In this document: piece by piece, positions 1 through 8,813 of the stretch
Layout: every line of letters starts with the position of its first letter
Position numbering within the stretch: the first letter of the stretch is position 1
From: Bacteroidales bacterium
GTDB taxonomy: Bacteria > Bacteroidota > Bacteroidia > Bacteroidales > GCA-2748055
DNA length: 47,834 nucleotides
Assembly (NCBI GenBank): GCA_023135955.1
Contig: JAGLSB010000509.1
Coordinates: 1-47,834, forward strand
Direction: 5' to 3'
The notes under the pieces: generated by a model
Database searches by the model: none
What the model was told of the DNA's origin: nothing
The model's input: only the letters and a program-made list of their open reading frames with translations
Translations under genes and position numbers: made by a program

Positions 1-332
1 TCGAGGGACTGAATTTCTTCAGAAACATATGATGCTGTAACCATGTTTACTCCATAACGTATACATTCCTTTGCAACAAAAAAGTGAAACTTTGCAGGAA
101 GCATGGAAACAACCAGGCTGGCTTTCTTGACTTCTTTTGCTAGTTGTTCAGAATTGTCAGCATTAAAAAATATTGCCTCTCCTCGGGGGTGATTATTGAT
201 CTTTTCCTTGGCTAAATCAATGGAAACGTCACCCAGACGTATGCTCCAGTCTCCAGCCTCAGCTTTCTCCAGTAAATAATTAATAAGAATTTTGGAGGAT
301 AAGCCTGCACCAAGAATCAGAATGTGTTTCAT
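1..332 (-). CDS. Saccharopine dehydrogenase-like protein (5' part only)
   Basis: The minus strand from the ATG at 332 is open to the window edge, giving 110 residues of the N-terminus. It starts MKHILILGAG, a Rossmann-fold nucleotide-binding loop (GxGxxS-like), and continues with an alternating strand/helix pattern including SLVVSMLPAKFH and NMVTASYVSEE. These are typical of the NAD(P)-binding half of saccharopine dehydrogenase (LYS9-type) proteins, which in Bacteroidota are often annotated for lysine metabolism. No signal peptide is visible, so it should be cytoplasmic. The catalytic and C-terminal domains lie outside the window, so substrate cannot be judged. It is transcribed away from the toxin-antitoxin pair. 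Confidence 0.8.
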   Translation of the reverse strand, partial: MKHILILGAGLSSKILINYLLEKAEAGDWSIRLGDVSIDLAKEKINNHPRGEAIFFNADNSEQLAKEVKKASLVVSMLPAKFHFFVAKECIRYGVNMVTASYVSEEIQSL

Positions 333-468
333 AGAAATAGATTTCTTTGATTCAAATGCTTAAAAATAATATGAATGAATTGCAATTATTCTGATTTCTT
401 GCACTTATAAAACATATTTTAGAGTTAGGCTTAATACCAATCGCTTCATCAAAGATTTCGAATAAAAT

Positions 469-499
469 TTTGAAATAGTTGTCTAATTAGGTAACTTTG
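469..499 (+). promoter_or_regulatory. Bacteroidota-type promoter for the toxin-antitoxin pair
   Basis: TTTG at 469-472, 19 bp, then TAACTTTG at 492-499, which fits the primary sigma factor consensus of Bacteroidota (TTTG-N19-TAnnTTTG). The toxin ATG follows only 4 bp after the -7 box, so the transcript may begin at or next to the start codon. Confidence 0.6.
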
Positions 500-503
500 C
501 ATC

Positions 504-857
504 ATGAAAGAAACATTTGTCAGGAAAATATTCTATTACAAAAATTACTATTTAGATTTCTTCGGAACTCTTAAAGATAATGTTAAGAAGAAATTTAACT
601 GGACATTAAAATTAATAGCAACACTTGAAAGAATTCCTGGCAAATATTTTAAACACATTCAAAACTCAACTGGGTTGTATGAAATCCGTGTTGAATCAGG
701 TGGAAACATTTTTAGAGTTTTTAGCTTTTTCGATAAGGGCAAAATGATAATCTTAATTAACGGATTTCAGAAGAAGTCTCAGAAAACCCCCAAGAAAGAA
801 ATTGAAATGGCAGAAAAACTTAAAAAACAATACTTCTATGAAAAAACAAAAAAATAA
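504..857 (+). CDS. RelE/ParE-superfamily toxin, HigB / phage Gp49-like
   Basis: This 117-residue basic protein has the size and pattern of the Gp49-like (DUF891) HigB branch of RelE-type toxins, which are ribosome-dependent mRNA endonucleases. Visible features are a helical N-terminal half (LKDNVKKKFNWTLKLIATL), then the strand pattern GLYEIRVESGGNIFRVFSFF and MIILINGFQKKSQKTPKKEIEMA, where the last lysine-rich stretch is characteristic of the family. It overlaps the following helix-turn-helix gene by 20 bp, the toxin-first order typical of higBA. Toxic activity is inferred from family and context only. Confidence 0.82.
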   Translation: MKETFVRKIFYYKNYYLDFFGTLKDNVKKKFNWTLKLIATLERIPGKYFKHIQNSTGLYEIRVESGGNIFRVFSFFDKGKMIILINGFQKKSQKTPKKEIEMAEKLKKQYFYEKTKK

Positions 858-1146
858 AAATCTTACATCATTTTCTGATCATTTAGATCAGCAATACGGT
901 AAGAGAGGCACAGAGAACAGAGAATTCTTTGAGGAGGGATTTGAAGCATTTAAGCTTGGTGTTATGATTCAAGAACTTCGAAAAGGGAATGGATTAACTC
1001 AGGCCCAACTGGCAGAGAAATGTGGAACAACAAAAAACTATATTTCTCGAATTGAAAACAATGCTTCCGATATCAGACTTTCAACTTTGATGAGAATTAT
1101 TCGGGAAGGGTTTGGAGGACATTTAAGAATGAATGTTGATTTTTAG
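838..1146 (+). CDS. XRE-family antitoxin (HigA-like)
   Basis: From the ATG at 838 the product is 102 residues and begins MKKQKNKNLTSFSDHLDQQY. An upstream in-frame ATG at 802 would add 12 residues inside the toxin gene and is less likely. The C-terminal half is a Cro/CI-type helix-turn-helix: LRKGNGLTQAQLAEKCGTTKN followed by YISRIENNASDIRLSTLMRI. It should neutralise the upstream toxin by binding it and repress their shared promoter. The gene overlaps the toxin by 20 bp, consistent with translational coupling. Confidence 0.85.
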   Translation: MKKQKNKNLTSFSDHLDQQYGKRGTENREFFEEGFEAFKLGVMIQELRKGNGLTQAQLAEKCGTTKNYISRIENNASDIRLSTLMRIIREGFGGHLRMNVDF

Positions 1147-1366
1147 TAGGCACATAAGCCTAACAGCGGGTATATTCTAATGCCTGTATTGGTTTTAAAA
1201 TGAAATTAGTTCTTAAAATATTAATAAATATTCTAACAATATTGACTCTCAGGCAACAGCATTACCCTGAACGATCTGAATTAAATTGCTGAAGTTTGAT
1301 ATAATTCTATAGCTTACCTTATCTTGTGAAGTTTTCAACATCATTCTGCAATTCATCACAATTTTT

Positions 1367-1374
1367 TAATTTTG
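1367..1374 (+). promoter_or_regulatory. Probable -7 box of the mutS promoter
   Basis: TAATTTTG matches the Bacteroidota -7 consensus TAnnTTTG and sits 26 bp before the mutS ATG. No clear TTTG is seen at the -33 position, so the site is supported by the -7 box and its location only. The rest of the 254-bp gap (1147-1400) shows no gene. Confidence 0.4.
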
Positions 1375-1400
1375 TAGAATACATTACATTCAACTCTTAA

Positions 1401-4025
1401 ATGGCAGAAGTCAAAAAGAAATACGTCGAAACTCCGCTAATGAAGCAGTATTATAGTATCAAGGCCAAACATCCTGATGCAATATTGTTATTCAGAGTGG
1501 GAGATTTCTACGAAACTTTTGGCGAGGATGCTATTCGTGCTTCTGAGATTTTAGGTATTACACTTACTCGCAGGGCTAATGGTGCTGCATCTTATGTAGA
1601 GCTTGCCGGTTTCCCACATCATGCTATCGATACATATCTTCCAAAGCTGGTAAGGTCAGGACTGAGAGTTGCAATATGTGAGCAACTTGAAGATCCTAAG
1701 CTTACAAAGAAGATTGTTAAAAGGGGAATAACAGAATTGGTCACACCGGGACTGAGCCTTAATGAGCATGTTCTGGATAATCGTGAGAATAATTTTCTGG
1801 CTGGCATTTATATGGAACGAAAGTATGCTGGAATTTCATTCCTTGATATTTCTACCGGTGAATTTTTAACAGCAGAGGGAAATTTTGAATACATAGATAA
1901 GCTACTAAATAGTTTTCGGCCAAAGGAAGTTCTTATAGAGAAGCGTAAATCGGAACAGTTTTTTGAAATATTTGGTTCAGGTTTTAATGTTTTTAAACTC
2001 GACGACTGGATCTTTACTTTCGAAAATGCTAATGAAAAGCTATTACAACAGTTTGAAACAAAAAATCTTAAGGGTTTTGGTGTCGATAAACTCCAATTGG
2101 GAATAGTATCTGCAGGAGCAATTTTGCAATACCTTGAAATCACTGAGCATCATAGTAAGAATCATATCTCAAAGCTCTCACGTATTGAAGAGGATCACTA
2201 TGTTTGGTTGGATAAATTTACAATCAGGAACCTGGAATTATTCCGGTCAATTTACGATGAAGGAAAAACACTTATTGATATTCTCGATCGGACTTTAACT
2301 CCAATGGGAGCACGGATGATGAAGCGCTGGGTTGTATTACCACTAAAGGATATTCAAACAATTGAAGACCGGCACGATGTTGTGGAGTACTTTATTAATG
2401 ATGAGGGAATAAGGGAAGAGGTTCATGATCATCTGAAAGGAATTGGCGACCTTGAACGAATCATTTCACGCGTTGCTGTTAATCGTGTAAATCCCAGGGA
2501 TCTGAATAAGCTTAAATCTGCCTTGGGAAGCTTGATCCCTTTGAAAGAACTTGCCATGGAATCGGGTATTGAAGCCCTTATTAAATTGAGCCATCAGCTG
2601 AATGCTTGTGAGGAAGTAAGGGAAAAGATTGAGAAAGAGATAAAACCTGATCCTTCTAATATGATTTCAAAGGGTGGCGTTATTGCTGAGTCGGTAAATG
2701 CTGAACTTGACGATCTGAGAAAAATTGTTCGTTCAGGAAAAGATTATCTAGCCTCCCTTCAGATTAAAGAAATTGAACGCACAGGAATATCATCTCTCAA
2801 AATAGCTTTTAATAATGTATTTGGATACTATATTGAAGTTAGAAATACACATAAAGATAAAGTACCCCCCGAATGGGTGAGAAAGCAGACTCTTGTTAGT
2901 GCAGAAAGATATATTACCGAGGAGCTTAAGGAATATGAGTCTAAGATACTAGGTGCTGAGGATAAAATATTAGCGCTGGAATCGAAAATTTATCAGGAAC
3001 TTGTGAGTTTTATCTCTGGCTTCACTTCTCCAATACAACTTGATGCAACAATTCTGGCGGCACTCGATTGCCTGCTTACATTCGCAGGGAATGCCATAGA
3101 ATTTAAGTATTGCAGACCTGAGTTAAGTGATAGTGATAAGCTGAGTATTCAAAATGGTCGACATCCTGTAATTGAAAGCCAACTTCCTGTCGACGAGGAG
3201 TATGTAGCTAATAATACAATTCTGAATAGAGATATTCAGCAAATTATTATTTTAACAGGACCTAATATGTCGGGTAAATCTGCTCTTTTGAGACAAACCG
3301 CATTGATTGTATTAATGGCTCAAATCGGATCCTATGTTCCAGCTAAGAAGGCAGAAATAGGAATAGTTGACAAGATATTTACTCGTGTTGGAGCTTCAGA
3401 TAATATTTCTTTGGGAGAATCAACTTTTATGGTTGAAATGCTGGAAGCAGCTAGTATTTTAAATAATCTTTCAGATCGTAGCCTTATTCTCCTCGATGAA
3501 ATTGGTCGGGGGACCAGTACCTACGATGGTATTTCAATTGCCTGGGCAATGGTGGAATATATTCATGAACATTCAAAATTCCAGGCGAAAACACTTTTTG
3601 CAACACATTATCATGAACTAAACGAAATGGAGAAATCCTTTCCCAGAGTTAAAAATTATCATATTGCTATAAGGGAATTGGAAGATAATGTAGTTTTTTT
3701 AAGGAAATTAGAACCTGGTGGTACCGAACATAGTTTTGGAATCCATGTGGCACAGATGGCAGGAATGCCAAAATCTGTTGTAAAGAGAGCGGGGAAAATA
3801 CTGGAGGAATTAGAGGAAGGAAAAGGTGGAAGCAGTATTTCGAAGCCAATTGAAGATCTTGCCGCCAGTAGGGAAGGATTGCAAACCAGTTTTTTTCAAC
3901 TCGACGATCCTGTTTTATTGCAAATAAGGGATGAAATTCAAAATGTTGATATCAATAACCTAACCCCTGTGGAGGCTCTGAATAAGTTGAATGATATTAA
4001 AAACTTAATTGGGAGGAGGTTATGA
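1401..4025 (+). CDS. mutS: DNA mismatch repair protein MutS
   Basis: An 874-residue, full-length MutS that recognises base mismatches and small loops and starts mismatch repair with MutL. The mismatch-reading motif GDFYETF is present with Phe36 and Glu38, the same numbering as in E. coli MutS. The core and clamp domains follow ([20 protein letters not shown] and the [19 protein letters not shown] region). The C-terminal ATPase has Walker A GPNMSGKS at about residues 620-627, Walker [17 protein letters not shown] and the ATHYHEL motif. The start is supported by alignment of the N-terminal motif and by a -7 box just upstream. It appears intact and is unrelated to the polysaccharide locus downstream. 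Confidence 0.98.
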   Translation: MAEVKKKYVETPLMKQYYSIKAKHPDAILLFRVGDFYETFGEDAIRASEILGITLTRRANGAASYVELAGFPHHAIDTYLPKLVRSGLRVAICEQLEDPKLTKKIVKRGITELVTPGLSLNEHVLDNRENNFLAGIYMERKYAGISFLDISTGEFLTAEGNFEYIDKLLNSFRPKEVLIEKRKSEQFFEIFGSGFNVFKLDDWIFTFENANEKLLQQFETKNLKGFGVDKLQLGIVSAGAILQYLEITEHHSKNHISKLSRIEEDHYVWLDKFTIRNLELFRSIYDEGKTLIDILDRTLTPMGARMMKRWVVLPLKDIQTIEDRHDVVEYFINDEGIREEVHDHLKGIGDLERIISRVAVNRVNPRDLNKLKSALGSLIPLKELAMESGIEALIKLSHQLNACEEVREKIEKEIKPDPSNMISKGGVIAESVNAELDDLRKIVRSGKDYLASLQIKEIERTGISSLKIAFNNVFGYYIEVRNTHKDKVPPEWVRKQTLVSAERYITEELKEYESKILGAEDKILALESKIYQELVSFISGFTSPIQLDATILAALDCLLTFAGNAIEFKYCRPELSDSDKLSIQNGRHPVIESQLPVDEEYVANNTILNRDIQQIIILTGPNMSGKSALLRQTALIVLMAQIGSYVPAKKAEIGIVDKIFTRVGASDNISLGESTFMVEMLEAASILNNLSDRSLILLDEIGRGTSTYDGISIAWAMVEYIHEHSKFQAKTLFATHYHELNEMEKSFPRVKNYHIAIRELEDNVVFLRKLEPGGTEHSFGIHVAQMAGMPKSVVKRAGKILEELEEGKGGSSISKPIEDLAASREGLQTSFFQLDDPVLLQIRDEIQNVDINNLTPVEALNKLNDIKNLIGRRL

Positions 4026-4086
4026 CTCTTTTTTCTGTATATAGTGACCAATAATTTGCTAAATAATGAATTTCAGAATATTTTTT

Positions 4087-4116
4087 TTTGGATAACCAAA
4101 AAATCCGTTAAATTTG
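4087..4116 (+). promoter_or_regulatory. Promoter of the tRNA-Gly/tRNA-Leu unit
   Basis: TTTG at 4087-4090, an 18-bp spacer and TAAATTTG at 4109-4116 match the Bacteroidota consensus. The tRNA-Gly begins 31 bp downstream. Unlike the promoters of the polysaccharide locus, it has a recognisable -33 box and no TTTGGCA element. Confidence 0.65.
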
Positions 4117-4146
4117 CACTCCCGAATCAAGAGTTCTTATATTATT

Positions 4147-4219
<73 letters not shown>

Positions 4220-4290
4220 CATTTTGAAAATCCCACTAAGCTGGGATTTTTTTGGGATTAAGTTCTTTTTAATATAGAAAATTAAGCGTT

Positions 4291-4376
4291 GCCCGGGTGG
4301 CGGAATAGGTAGACGCGCTGGACTTAAAATCCAGTGACCAGTAATGGTCGTGCCGGTTCGATTCCGGCTCCGGGTA
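4291..4376 (+). tRNA. tRNA-Leu (anticodon TAA)
   Basis: An 86-nt class II tRNA with a long variable arm (about TGACCAGTAATGGTCG). The acceptor GCCCGGG pairs with TCCGGGT using two G:U ends, the anticodon stem CTGGA/TCCAG encloses CTTAAAA, and the T-arm contains GGTTCGATTCC. It lies 71 bp after tRNA-Gly and is probably co-transcribed. Remnants of a recombinase gene lie just beyond its 3' end. Confidence 0.97.
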
Positions 4377-4377
4377 C

Positions 4378-4435
4378 AAAATACAGAGTGAGAGTGAAGA
4401 GCGAGAGCGATGAACGACACTCTGTATTTTTCTTC
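4378..4435 (+). terminator. Rho-independent terminator of the tRNA unit
   Basis: A 13-bp perfect inverted repeat (AAAATACAGAGTG at 4378-4390, CACTCTGTATTTT at 4418-4430) followed by more T. The loop is 27 nt and purine-rich. A second arm at 4431-4445 (CTTCGCTCTCACTCT) can pair at 14 of 15 positions with 4385-4399, so two mutually exclusive hairpins are possible. Confidence 0.7.
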
Positions 4436-4439
4436 GCTC

Positions 4440-4729
4440 TCACTCTGACTCTCAAGACTCTTAAGTTCATTTGAAAAACGACCGTTCATTTTATTAAAAT
4501 CAATTGTGCTGATTTCATTATCAGCATACTTATTTTCCAGATTTGCTATCCTTGTTTTCAGTACTTCAACTTTCTTATTTATACTTTTTTGTTGTGATTT
4601 CCGGGAATGACCATTGTTAGTTAAGAAGTCATTTACTATATCCTTATATAAATCTTTAAATACTGATTCAACTTTGATTTGGCCAATTATTTTTCCAACA
4701 GTATTATTAGCTGGTTCTGCACGGAAGAA
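4440..4729 (-). pseudogene. C-terminal remnant of a large serine recombinase
   Basis: The minus-strand translation contains FFRAEPANNTVGKII, then KDLYKDIVNDFLTNNG, then INKKVEVLKTRIANLENKYA and DNEISTIDFNKMNGRFSNEL. This order matches the end of the recombinase zinc-ribbon domain plus the C-terminal coiled coil of large serine recombinases common in Bacteroidota mobile elements. The resolvase catalytic domain and the rest of the protein are absent, so this is a decayed fragment of about 95 residues. The family call rests on pattern recognition; the boundaries are approximate and the 3' end runs into the tRNA terminator. Confidence 0.55.
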
Positions 4730-4737
4730 ATTCGGAA

Positions 4738-4965
4738 ATGAAAAAGTTGTGGCGCAGTTCAAAAATTTTAGAAGATTTAGATAAACGAAATCATAACATA
4801 GTAACCAAACAGTATTTAGAAATAGAGGGTCTTGACCTTAATCTATGCACAAACCCAGTATCAAAAGACCCAAAGACAGGAAATCAATATTACAAATTAC
4901 TTGATTATTGGGTCATAATTCATCCAGATCTTGAAAAAATAGGAATTGAAAGAATAACATCATGA
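4738..4965 (+). CDS. Small hypothetical protein (75 aa)
   Basis: A 75-residue ORF starting MKKLWRSSKILEDLDKRNHN. I do not recognise a family. It has no signal peptide or membrane segment and looks like a soluble alpha/beta mini-protein (YYKLLDYWVIIHPDLEKIGI). Its stop overlaps the next start as ATGA at 4962-4965, suggesting the two were once translationally coupled. It sits between a recombinase remnant and a frameshifted gene, so it may be a leftover of the same integrated element. Confidence 0.4.
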   Translation: MKKLWRSSKILEDLDKRNHNIVTKQYLEIEGLDLNLCTNPVSKDPKTGNQYYKLLDYWVIIHPDLEKIGIERITS

Positions 4966-5353
4966 ATACACTTGAGGCAGCTCGACTTAATTACATCATA
5001 GAATCCTCTAGCAGAATATCCGAGATAAAAGATTGTCTTAAGGATATTAATAAGGTTCAAACAATTGAAAATACGGAATCTTTAAAAGGTTCACGAAATA
5101 TGCATATTTTTTTTTCTTGTATTTGTTATCGGAGCTTGTATTGTAACTTACAATTACTACAATAAAAGAAAACAACAAGCCTATCCCGCTTGATTTCCTA
5201 CCCAGAAAATACCAAATTGGCTCTTCTTCGCCATTTATACTATTCACATTTTCAAATGCTATAAAGCAAACTTACAAATTGCACCAGAACTCAAATCTTC
5301 ACTCAAGTCAAGCTCCCATTTATAATAGCATGGAAATAGGGAAGTGGAAATGA
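4962..5353 (+). pseudogene. Frameshifted small membrane-protein gene
   Basis: The first frame encodes a 45-residue helical start (MNTLEAARLNYIIESSSRIS) and then runs into a nine-T tract at about 5107-5115. In another frame the DNA encodes FLVFVIGACIVTYNYYNKRK, an obvious transmembrane segment with positively charged flank, ending at 5193. A third frame picks up near 5167 as KENNKPIPLDFLPRKYQIGS and stays open to 5353. The simplest reading is one former protein of about 125 residues with a single transmembrane helix, broken by two frameshifts in homopolymer-rich DNA. A sequencing error in the T tract or slippage is possible for the first break. No family recognised. Confidence 0.45.
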
Positions 5354-5623
5354 AATAGTGAATAACTAATATATTATGCAATAAATCGCAATTTAAAAAC
5401 GATAGCTTAAAGGTAATTAGGATTATAGATTCCAAAGCAATGAGGTATGGCGAAATATAGTATTAACCGGAGCACATTATGAAAGTGTCTTAAAGTATAA
5501 TCTGATTGGGAAGTATATATTTATTTTAAGTAAAGATTTCTAATAACTTTTTGTCAAAATGCCCTTAATTTGTTAAAAAGGTATGGTTCTACTTTGATAT
5601 ATTTTTCATAAATTGGCCGGAAT
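5354..5623. other. AT-rich intergenic region
   Basis: About 270 bp before the AraC-type gene with no open frame of note and no tRNA-like or repeat structure that I can see. The nearest promoter-like string is CTACTTTG near 5589, which only loosely resembles a -7 box. Confidence 0.4.
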
Positions 5624-6625
5624 ATGAATGAAGACATTTTATTAGGAAATGAGAAATTAAAGGCCATTGATATAAATACTCATCGTCCGGGAGTAAATAT
5701 ATGGATTGACTTTATGCATATATACCAATTTAAACCATCAGAGGAGTTTTCGGTCCACGCGCATGAGAATTTAGAGTTTCATTATATTGCCAGCGGGGAA
5801 GGAGAAGTAGGTTTCTTGAAGAAAGGTTTTAACAAAGATAACGTTGTTAAATTGCCAGCCGTTGTTAAAAGTCAGAATAAACCATTTCTTAAAGAGTTTC
5901 GGCTAAGTCAGCTTATTACTGAAAATAAAGAGTACATAATATACAAAATAAAGGCAGGTGATGCATTCCTAAACCCTCCGGGCCAATTTTGCTGGCAGAA
6001 GTCATCTCAGGAGAATCCATTGGTAGAATATGCCCTCAGGTTTTCTTTTGAAGAAGTCGAAGGAGATACCAGTACCGGTAAATATTTTAAAAAGGAAAAC
6101 AATATCATTAAAAAATTAATTTGTCAGGATATCATTCAGGTTACTAATGGGAACGAACAGTTAAAAAAAGTATTTGAGTCAGTTTTTCTGGAAGCCAGAT
6201 ATGAAATGCCTGGATATATTACCAAGATTAAAAATGAAATTTATAATCTGATAATAATTATTGCCCGCGCTGCATGGAATAAGCGACGTTTAAAATACTT
6301 CATTCCTGTAATTGATATTACACAGAAGAGATTAAAACTCATCGAAGATTATATCCAAGCCAACATCACTAATAATATTAAAATTGAAAATCTGGCTAAG
6401 AATGTGAATATGAGTGAGCGCAATCTTTCCCGGTTTGTAAAGGAAATCAAAGGCGTATCTGTACATAAATATATCATCCAAATAAAAGTTAAAATCGCGG
6501 TAGAACTTATATCAACCACGTCTAAGCCATTAGTCGAAATTGCCGTGCTTACAGGCTTTTCTTCTCCTTATCACCTGAGTAGTACTATAAAGAGAATTAT
6601 TGGCAAGAATCCATCCGAATTATAA
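5624..6625 (+). CDS. AraC-family transcriptional regulator with cupin-type sensor domain
   Basis: A 333-residue regulator. The N-terminal part has a cupin/AraC ligand-binding signature (FSVHAHENLEFHYIASGEGE and AGDAFLNPPGQFCWQ), expected to bind a sugar or oligosaccharide. Residues about 233-333 form the double helix-turn-helix: IKIENLAKNVNMSERNLSRF for the first and LVEIAVLTGFSSPYHLSSTI for the second, ending GKNPSEL. It is the only regulator in the window and stands at the head of the polysaccharide locus, so it is the natural candidate to control it. Its stop lies 2 bp before the first copy of the 19-bp upstream element, which is the kind of asymmetric site AraC proteins bind; that link is inference. 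Confidence 0.9.
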   Translation: MNEDILLGNEKLKAIDINTHRPGVNIWIDFMHIYQFKPSEEFSVHAHENLEFHYIASGEGEVGFLKKGFNKDNVVKLPAVVKSQNKPFLKEFRLSQLITENKEYIIYKIKAGDAFLNPPGQFCWQKSSQENPLVEYALRFSFEEVEGDTSTGKYFKKENNIIKKLICQDIIQVTNGNEQLKKVFESVFLEARYEMPGYITKIKNEIYNLIIIIARAAWNKRRLKYFIPVIDITQKRLKLIEDYIQANITNNIKIENLAKNVNMSERNLSRFVKEIKGVSVHKYIIQIKVKIAVELISTTSKPLVEIAVLTGFSSPYHLSSTIKRIIGKNPSEL

Positions 6626-6627
6626 TT

Positions 6628-6675
6628 TTTGGCAAACTTATGTAAAACCTACTGTTTTTATTTCTGCTATTATTG
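6628..6675 (+). promoter_or_regulatory. 19-bp locus element plus -7 box, copy 1 (symporter)
   Basis: TTTGGCAAACTTATGTAAA at 6628-6646, then TATTATTG at 6668, 40 bp from the start of the element (consensus TAnnTTTG, one mismatch). It would drive the symporter with a leader of about 245 nt. The rest of the 297-bp gap shows no gene. Confidence 0.5.
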
Positions 6676-6922
6676 CAACAATAGATTTTATGTAAATTGT
6701 CATTGACAAATCATGAATTTATTCTTGATGAAGTAGAATTTATATTTTTAAGGTAAACTCAATTTTGCTACTAGCAGTATTCTGATAGATAGCAATTGAA
6801 ATATCAGGGCAACCCAATTTTGTTTGAAGAATGTTAATGAACTCCAATTGATTCTAGTGGTAGAAGGCTTTGATTTTAAAGATATTGAATATTAATAAGT
6901 AATATTTCTAATATAACTTATA

Positions 6923-8521
6923 ATGAGTAATATAGTTTATGACATGTTGGTGGTGCTTCTTTATTTTACAGTTATTATCGTAGCTGGGTATTTAGTAAGT
7001 AGAAAACATCGCAGTGACAGTGCCAGTGACTTTCTTACCGGGGGCCATACACTAAATTGGTTTAAAACCGGATTAACCCTTATTGCAATGTCTATCGACA
7101 CTGGGATTATGGGAGTAGCCGGAATCGGTTTTGTATGGGGGCTTGCCATTCAACCAAACGCCTTGAATTTGTGGATTGCCGCTCCTTTGGCAGCAATGTT
7201 TCTTATTCCCATCTATTGGAGGTCTAAAATTGTTACTACTCCCGAATTATTGGAAAAACGGTTTAATGTATACAGCCGGTCATTGTTTTCCGGATTGATG
7301 ACGCTTTATAATATTATTGTTCTGGGAACCTCTATTTATTTAGGAGGGTTGATCCTTCAGACCATTTTTGATTGGAATTTACTTATTTCCTGTTCGGTCA
7401 TCATGGTAGTGGTCGCAATTTATGTTATGATGGGTGGAATGAAAGCCGTTCTTACCATTAATATTTACCAGGCAGTATTTATAACATTAACACTCATGAC
7501 CGTTGGGATCACTTGTATTGTGAAGGTTGGTGGTCTTTCAGAATTGTTTAATAGTGATGTTCTTAGTGCTTCCGGGGCTCCACTGGCAAGCACTATGCTT
7601 CCTTTCGATTTAAGTTTAAAAAGTAAAATGTGGTATGCCATGCCATCCGGATTAATATGGGGCGCATTGGCTGGCACAGCTTGGATTGCCTGCAATTTTG
7701 GAATGGTGCAACGTCTATTAGCTGCAAAGGATGAAAAGAGTGCCCAGAAAGCAATTCTTTTTACCGGAGCCGGCCATGTGTTTACATTCTTTTTCGCGTA
7801 TGCCGTAGGTGTAAGTATCCATTTATTACAACCAGAACTTGCAAAAGCAGATGAATCATACATGTTTGCAATAATGAACTTTTTTCCTGTGGGTATAAGA
7901 GGTTTATTGATCGCGGGTTTAATCGCTTCATTAATATCAACCATCGATGGATTATTGACCTCATCAGGAACACTTATAACTACGGATATCTTTCTCAGAT
8001 TTTTCAAGCCAAAAGCAGACGATAAGACTATTAAACGATTCGCCAGAATTGTACAGGCTGTTGTTCTATTAATAGCCTTTTTTATCATTCCGGTTGCGGC
8101 TAAAGAGCAAACAGTTACCCGACTAATTCAGGACTTGATATCAATACCCCTGGGAGTTATGATTGCACTCTACCTTATTGGTGTTTTCAGTACAAGGGCT
8201 ACACCATGGGCTGCATTTATTGGCGCCTTAACAGGAACTGTTGTTGCCATTTCAATTTATTTCTTTTTGCCTGAAATTAACTTTTTAAACAGGGGATTCT
8301 TTGGTTTCATAACCGTTGTTATAACGACTATTAGTCTTAGCTTTTTTGAAAAAAGACAAAGTATTGAAAGTCTTGAGAACCTTACCGTATTTACACTTTC
8401 AGATGTAAAAGGTCCCTGGGTGGGACAGGGGGCTTGGAGCAATCTATGGAAATGGATACTTGGGATCATTGTGGGTTGGTTTGTTTTAACTACCATATGG
8501 GAATTGCTAGTATCTCATTAA
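6923..8521 (+). CDS. Sodium:solute symporter (SSS family), probable sugar transporter
   Basis: A 532-residue polytopic inner-membrane protein with roughly thirteen hydrophobic segments. SSS-family features include the first helix (MLVVLLYFTVIIVAGYLVSR), SDSASDFLTGGHTLNWF with the family's early FLAGR-like loop, the TLIAMSIDTGIMGVAGIGF segment and GLIASLISTIDGLLTSSGTL, which contains the conserved Ser/Thr sodium-site region. It probably imports a monosaccharide or small glycoside with Na+. It lies between the regulator and the GH130 gene, consistent with uptake of products released by the secreted enzymes downstream. Sugar specificity cannot be read from sequence. Confidence 0.92.
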   Translation: MSNIVYDMLVVLLYFTVIIVAGYLVSRKHRSDSASDFLTGGHTLNWFKTGLTLIAMSIDTGIMGVAGIGFVWGLAIQPNALNLWIAAPLAAMFLIPIYWRSKIVTTPELLEKRFNVYSRSLFSGLMTLYNIIVLGTSIYLGGLILQTIFDWNLLISCSVIMVVVAIYVMMGGMKAVLTINIYQAVFITLTLMTVGITCIVKVGGLSELFNSDVLSASGAPLASTMLPFDLSLKSKMWYAMPSGLIWGALAGTAWIACNFGMVQRLLAAKDEKSAQKAILFTGAGHVFTFFFAYAVGVSIHLLQPELAKADESYMFAIMNFFPVGIRGLLIAGLIASLISTIDGLLTSSGTLITTDIFLRFFKPKADDKTIKRFARIVQAVVLLIAFFIIPVAAKEQTVTRLIQDLISIPLGVMIALYLIGVFSTRATPWAAFIGALTGTVVAISIYFFLPEINFLNRGFFGFITVVITTISLSFFEKRQSIESLENLTVFTLSDVKGPWVGQGAWSNLWKWILGIIVGWFVLTTIWELLVSH

Positions 8522-8600
8522 TTTATTGAGATGTTTTGAAAGTATCAGAAAATTTCATTTCAAAATCAGTTTATTAACTAAGTTTTTTTTAATTCACTTT

Positions 8601-8647
8601 TTTGGCAGCATTATATATTTTTAGGAATTAAGAAGTTTTAATATTTG
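8601..8647 (+). promoter_or_regulatory. 19-bp locus element plus -7 box, copy 2 (GH130 gene)
   Basis: TTTGGCAGCATTATATATT at 8601-8619, then AATATTTG at 8640-8647 (one mismatch to TAnnTTTG), 39 bp from the element's start. The GH130 ATG is 166 bp further on. The remaining part of 8522-8813 is AT-rich with no gene seen. Confidence 0.45.
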
Positions 8648-8813
8648 CAAGTAGAAAATATACACCTATCAACTGTCGGGTTTTTTTTGTAAAATTCAAA
8701 AAAGGTACTTTCGATTTCGATAGGGTTTTATAATTCAGAAGCATTAGGATTGGAAAATTTTAGACCAAAAATTGCTTCAGAAAATCTTCCAATAGATAAT
8801 AAAATTGAAATTG

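Noticed and set aside
7465-8088. A 207-codon minus-strand open frame opposite the symporter
   Set aside because: It lies wholly inside the convincing SSS symporter gene, and its translation lacks any family pattern; it is a shadow of the opposite strand.
8512-8532. Weak hairpin ATCTCA/TGAGAT at the symporter stop as a terminator
   Set aside because: Only six base pairs, with no T run close by.
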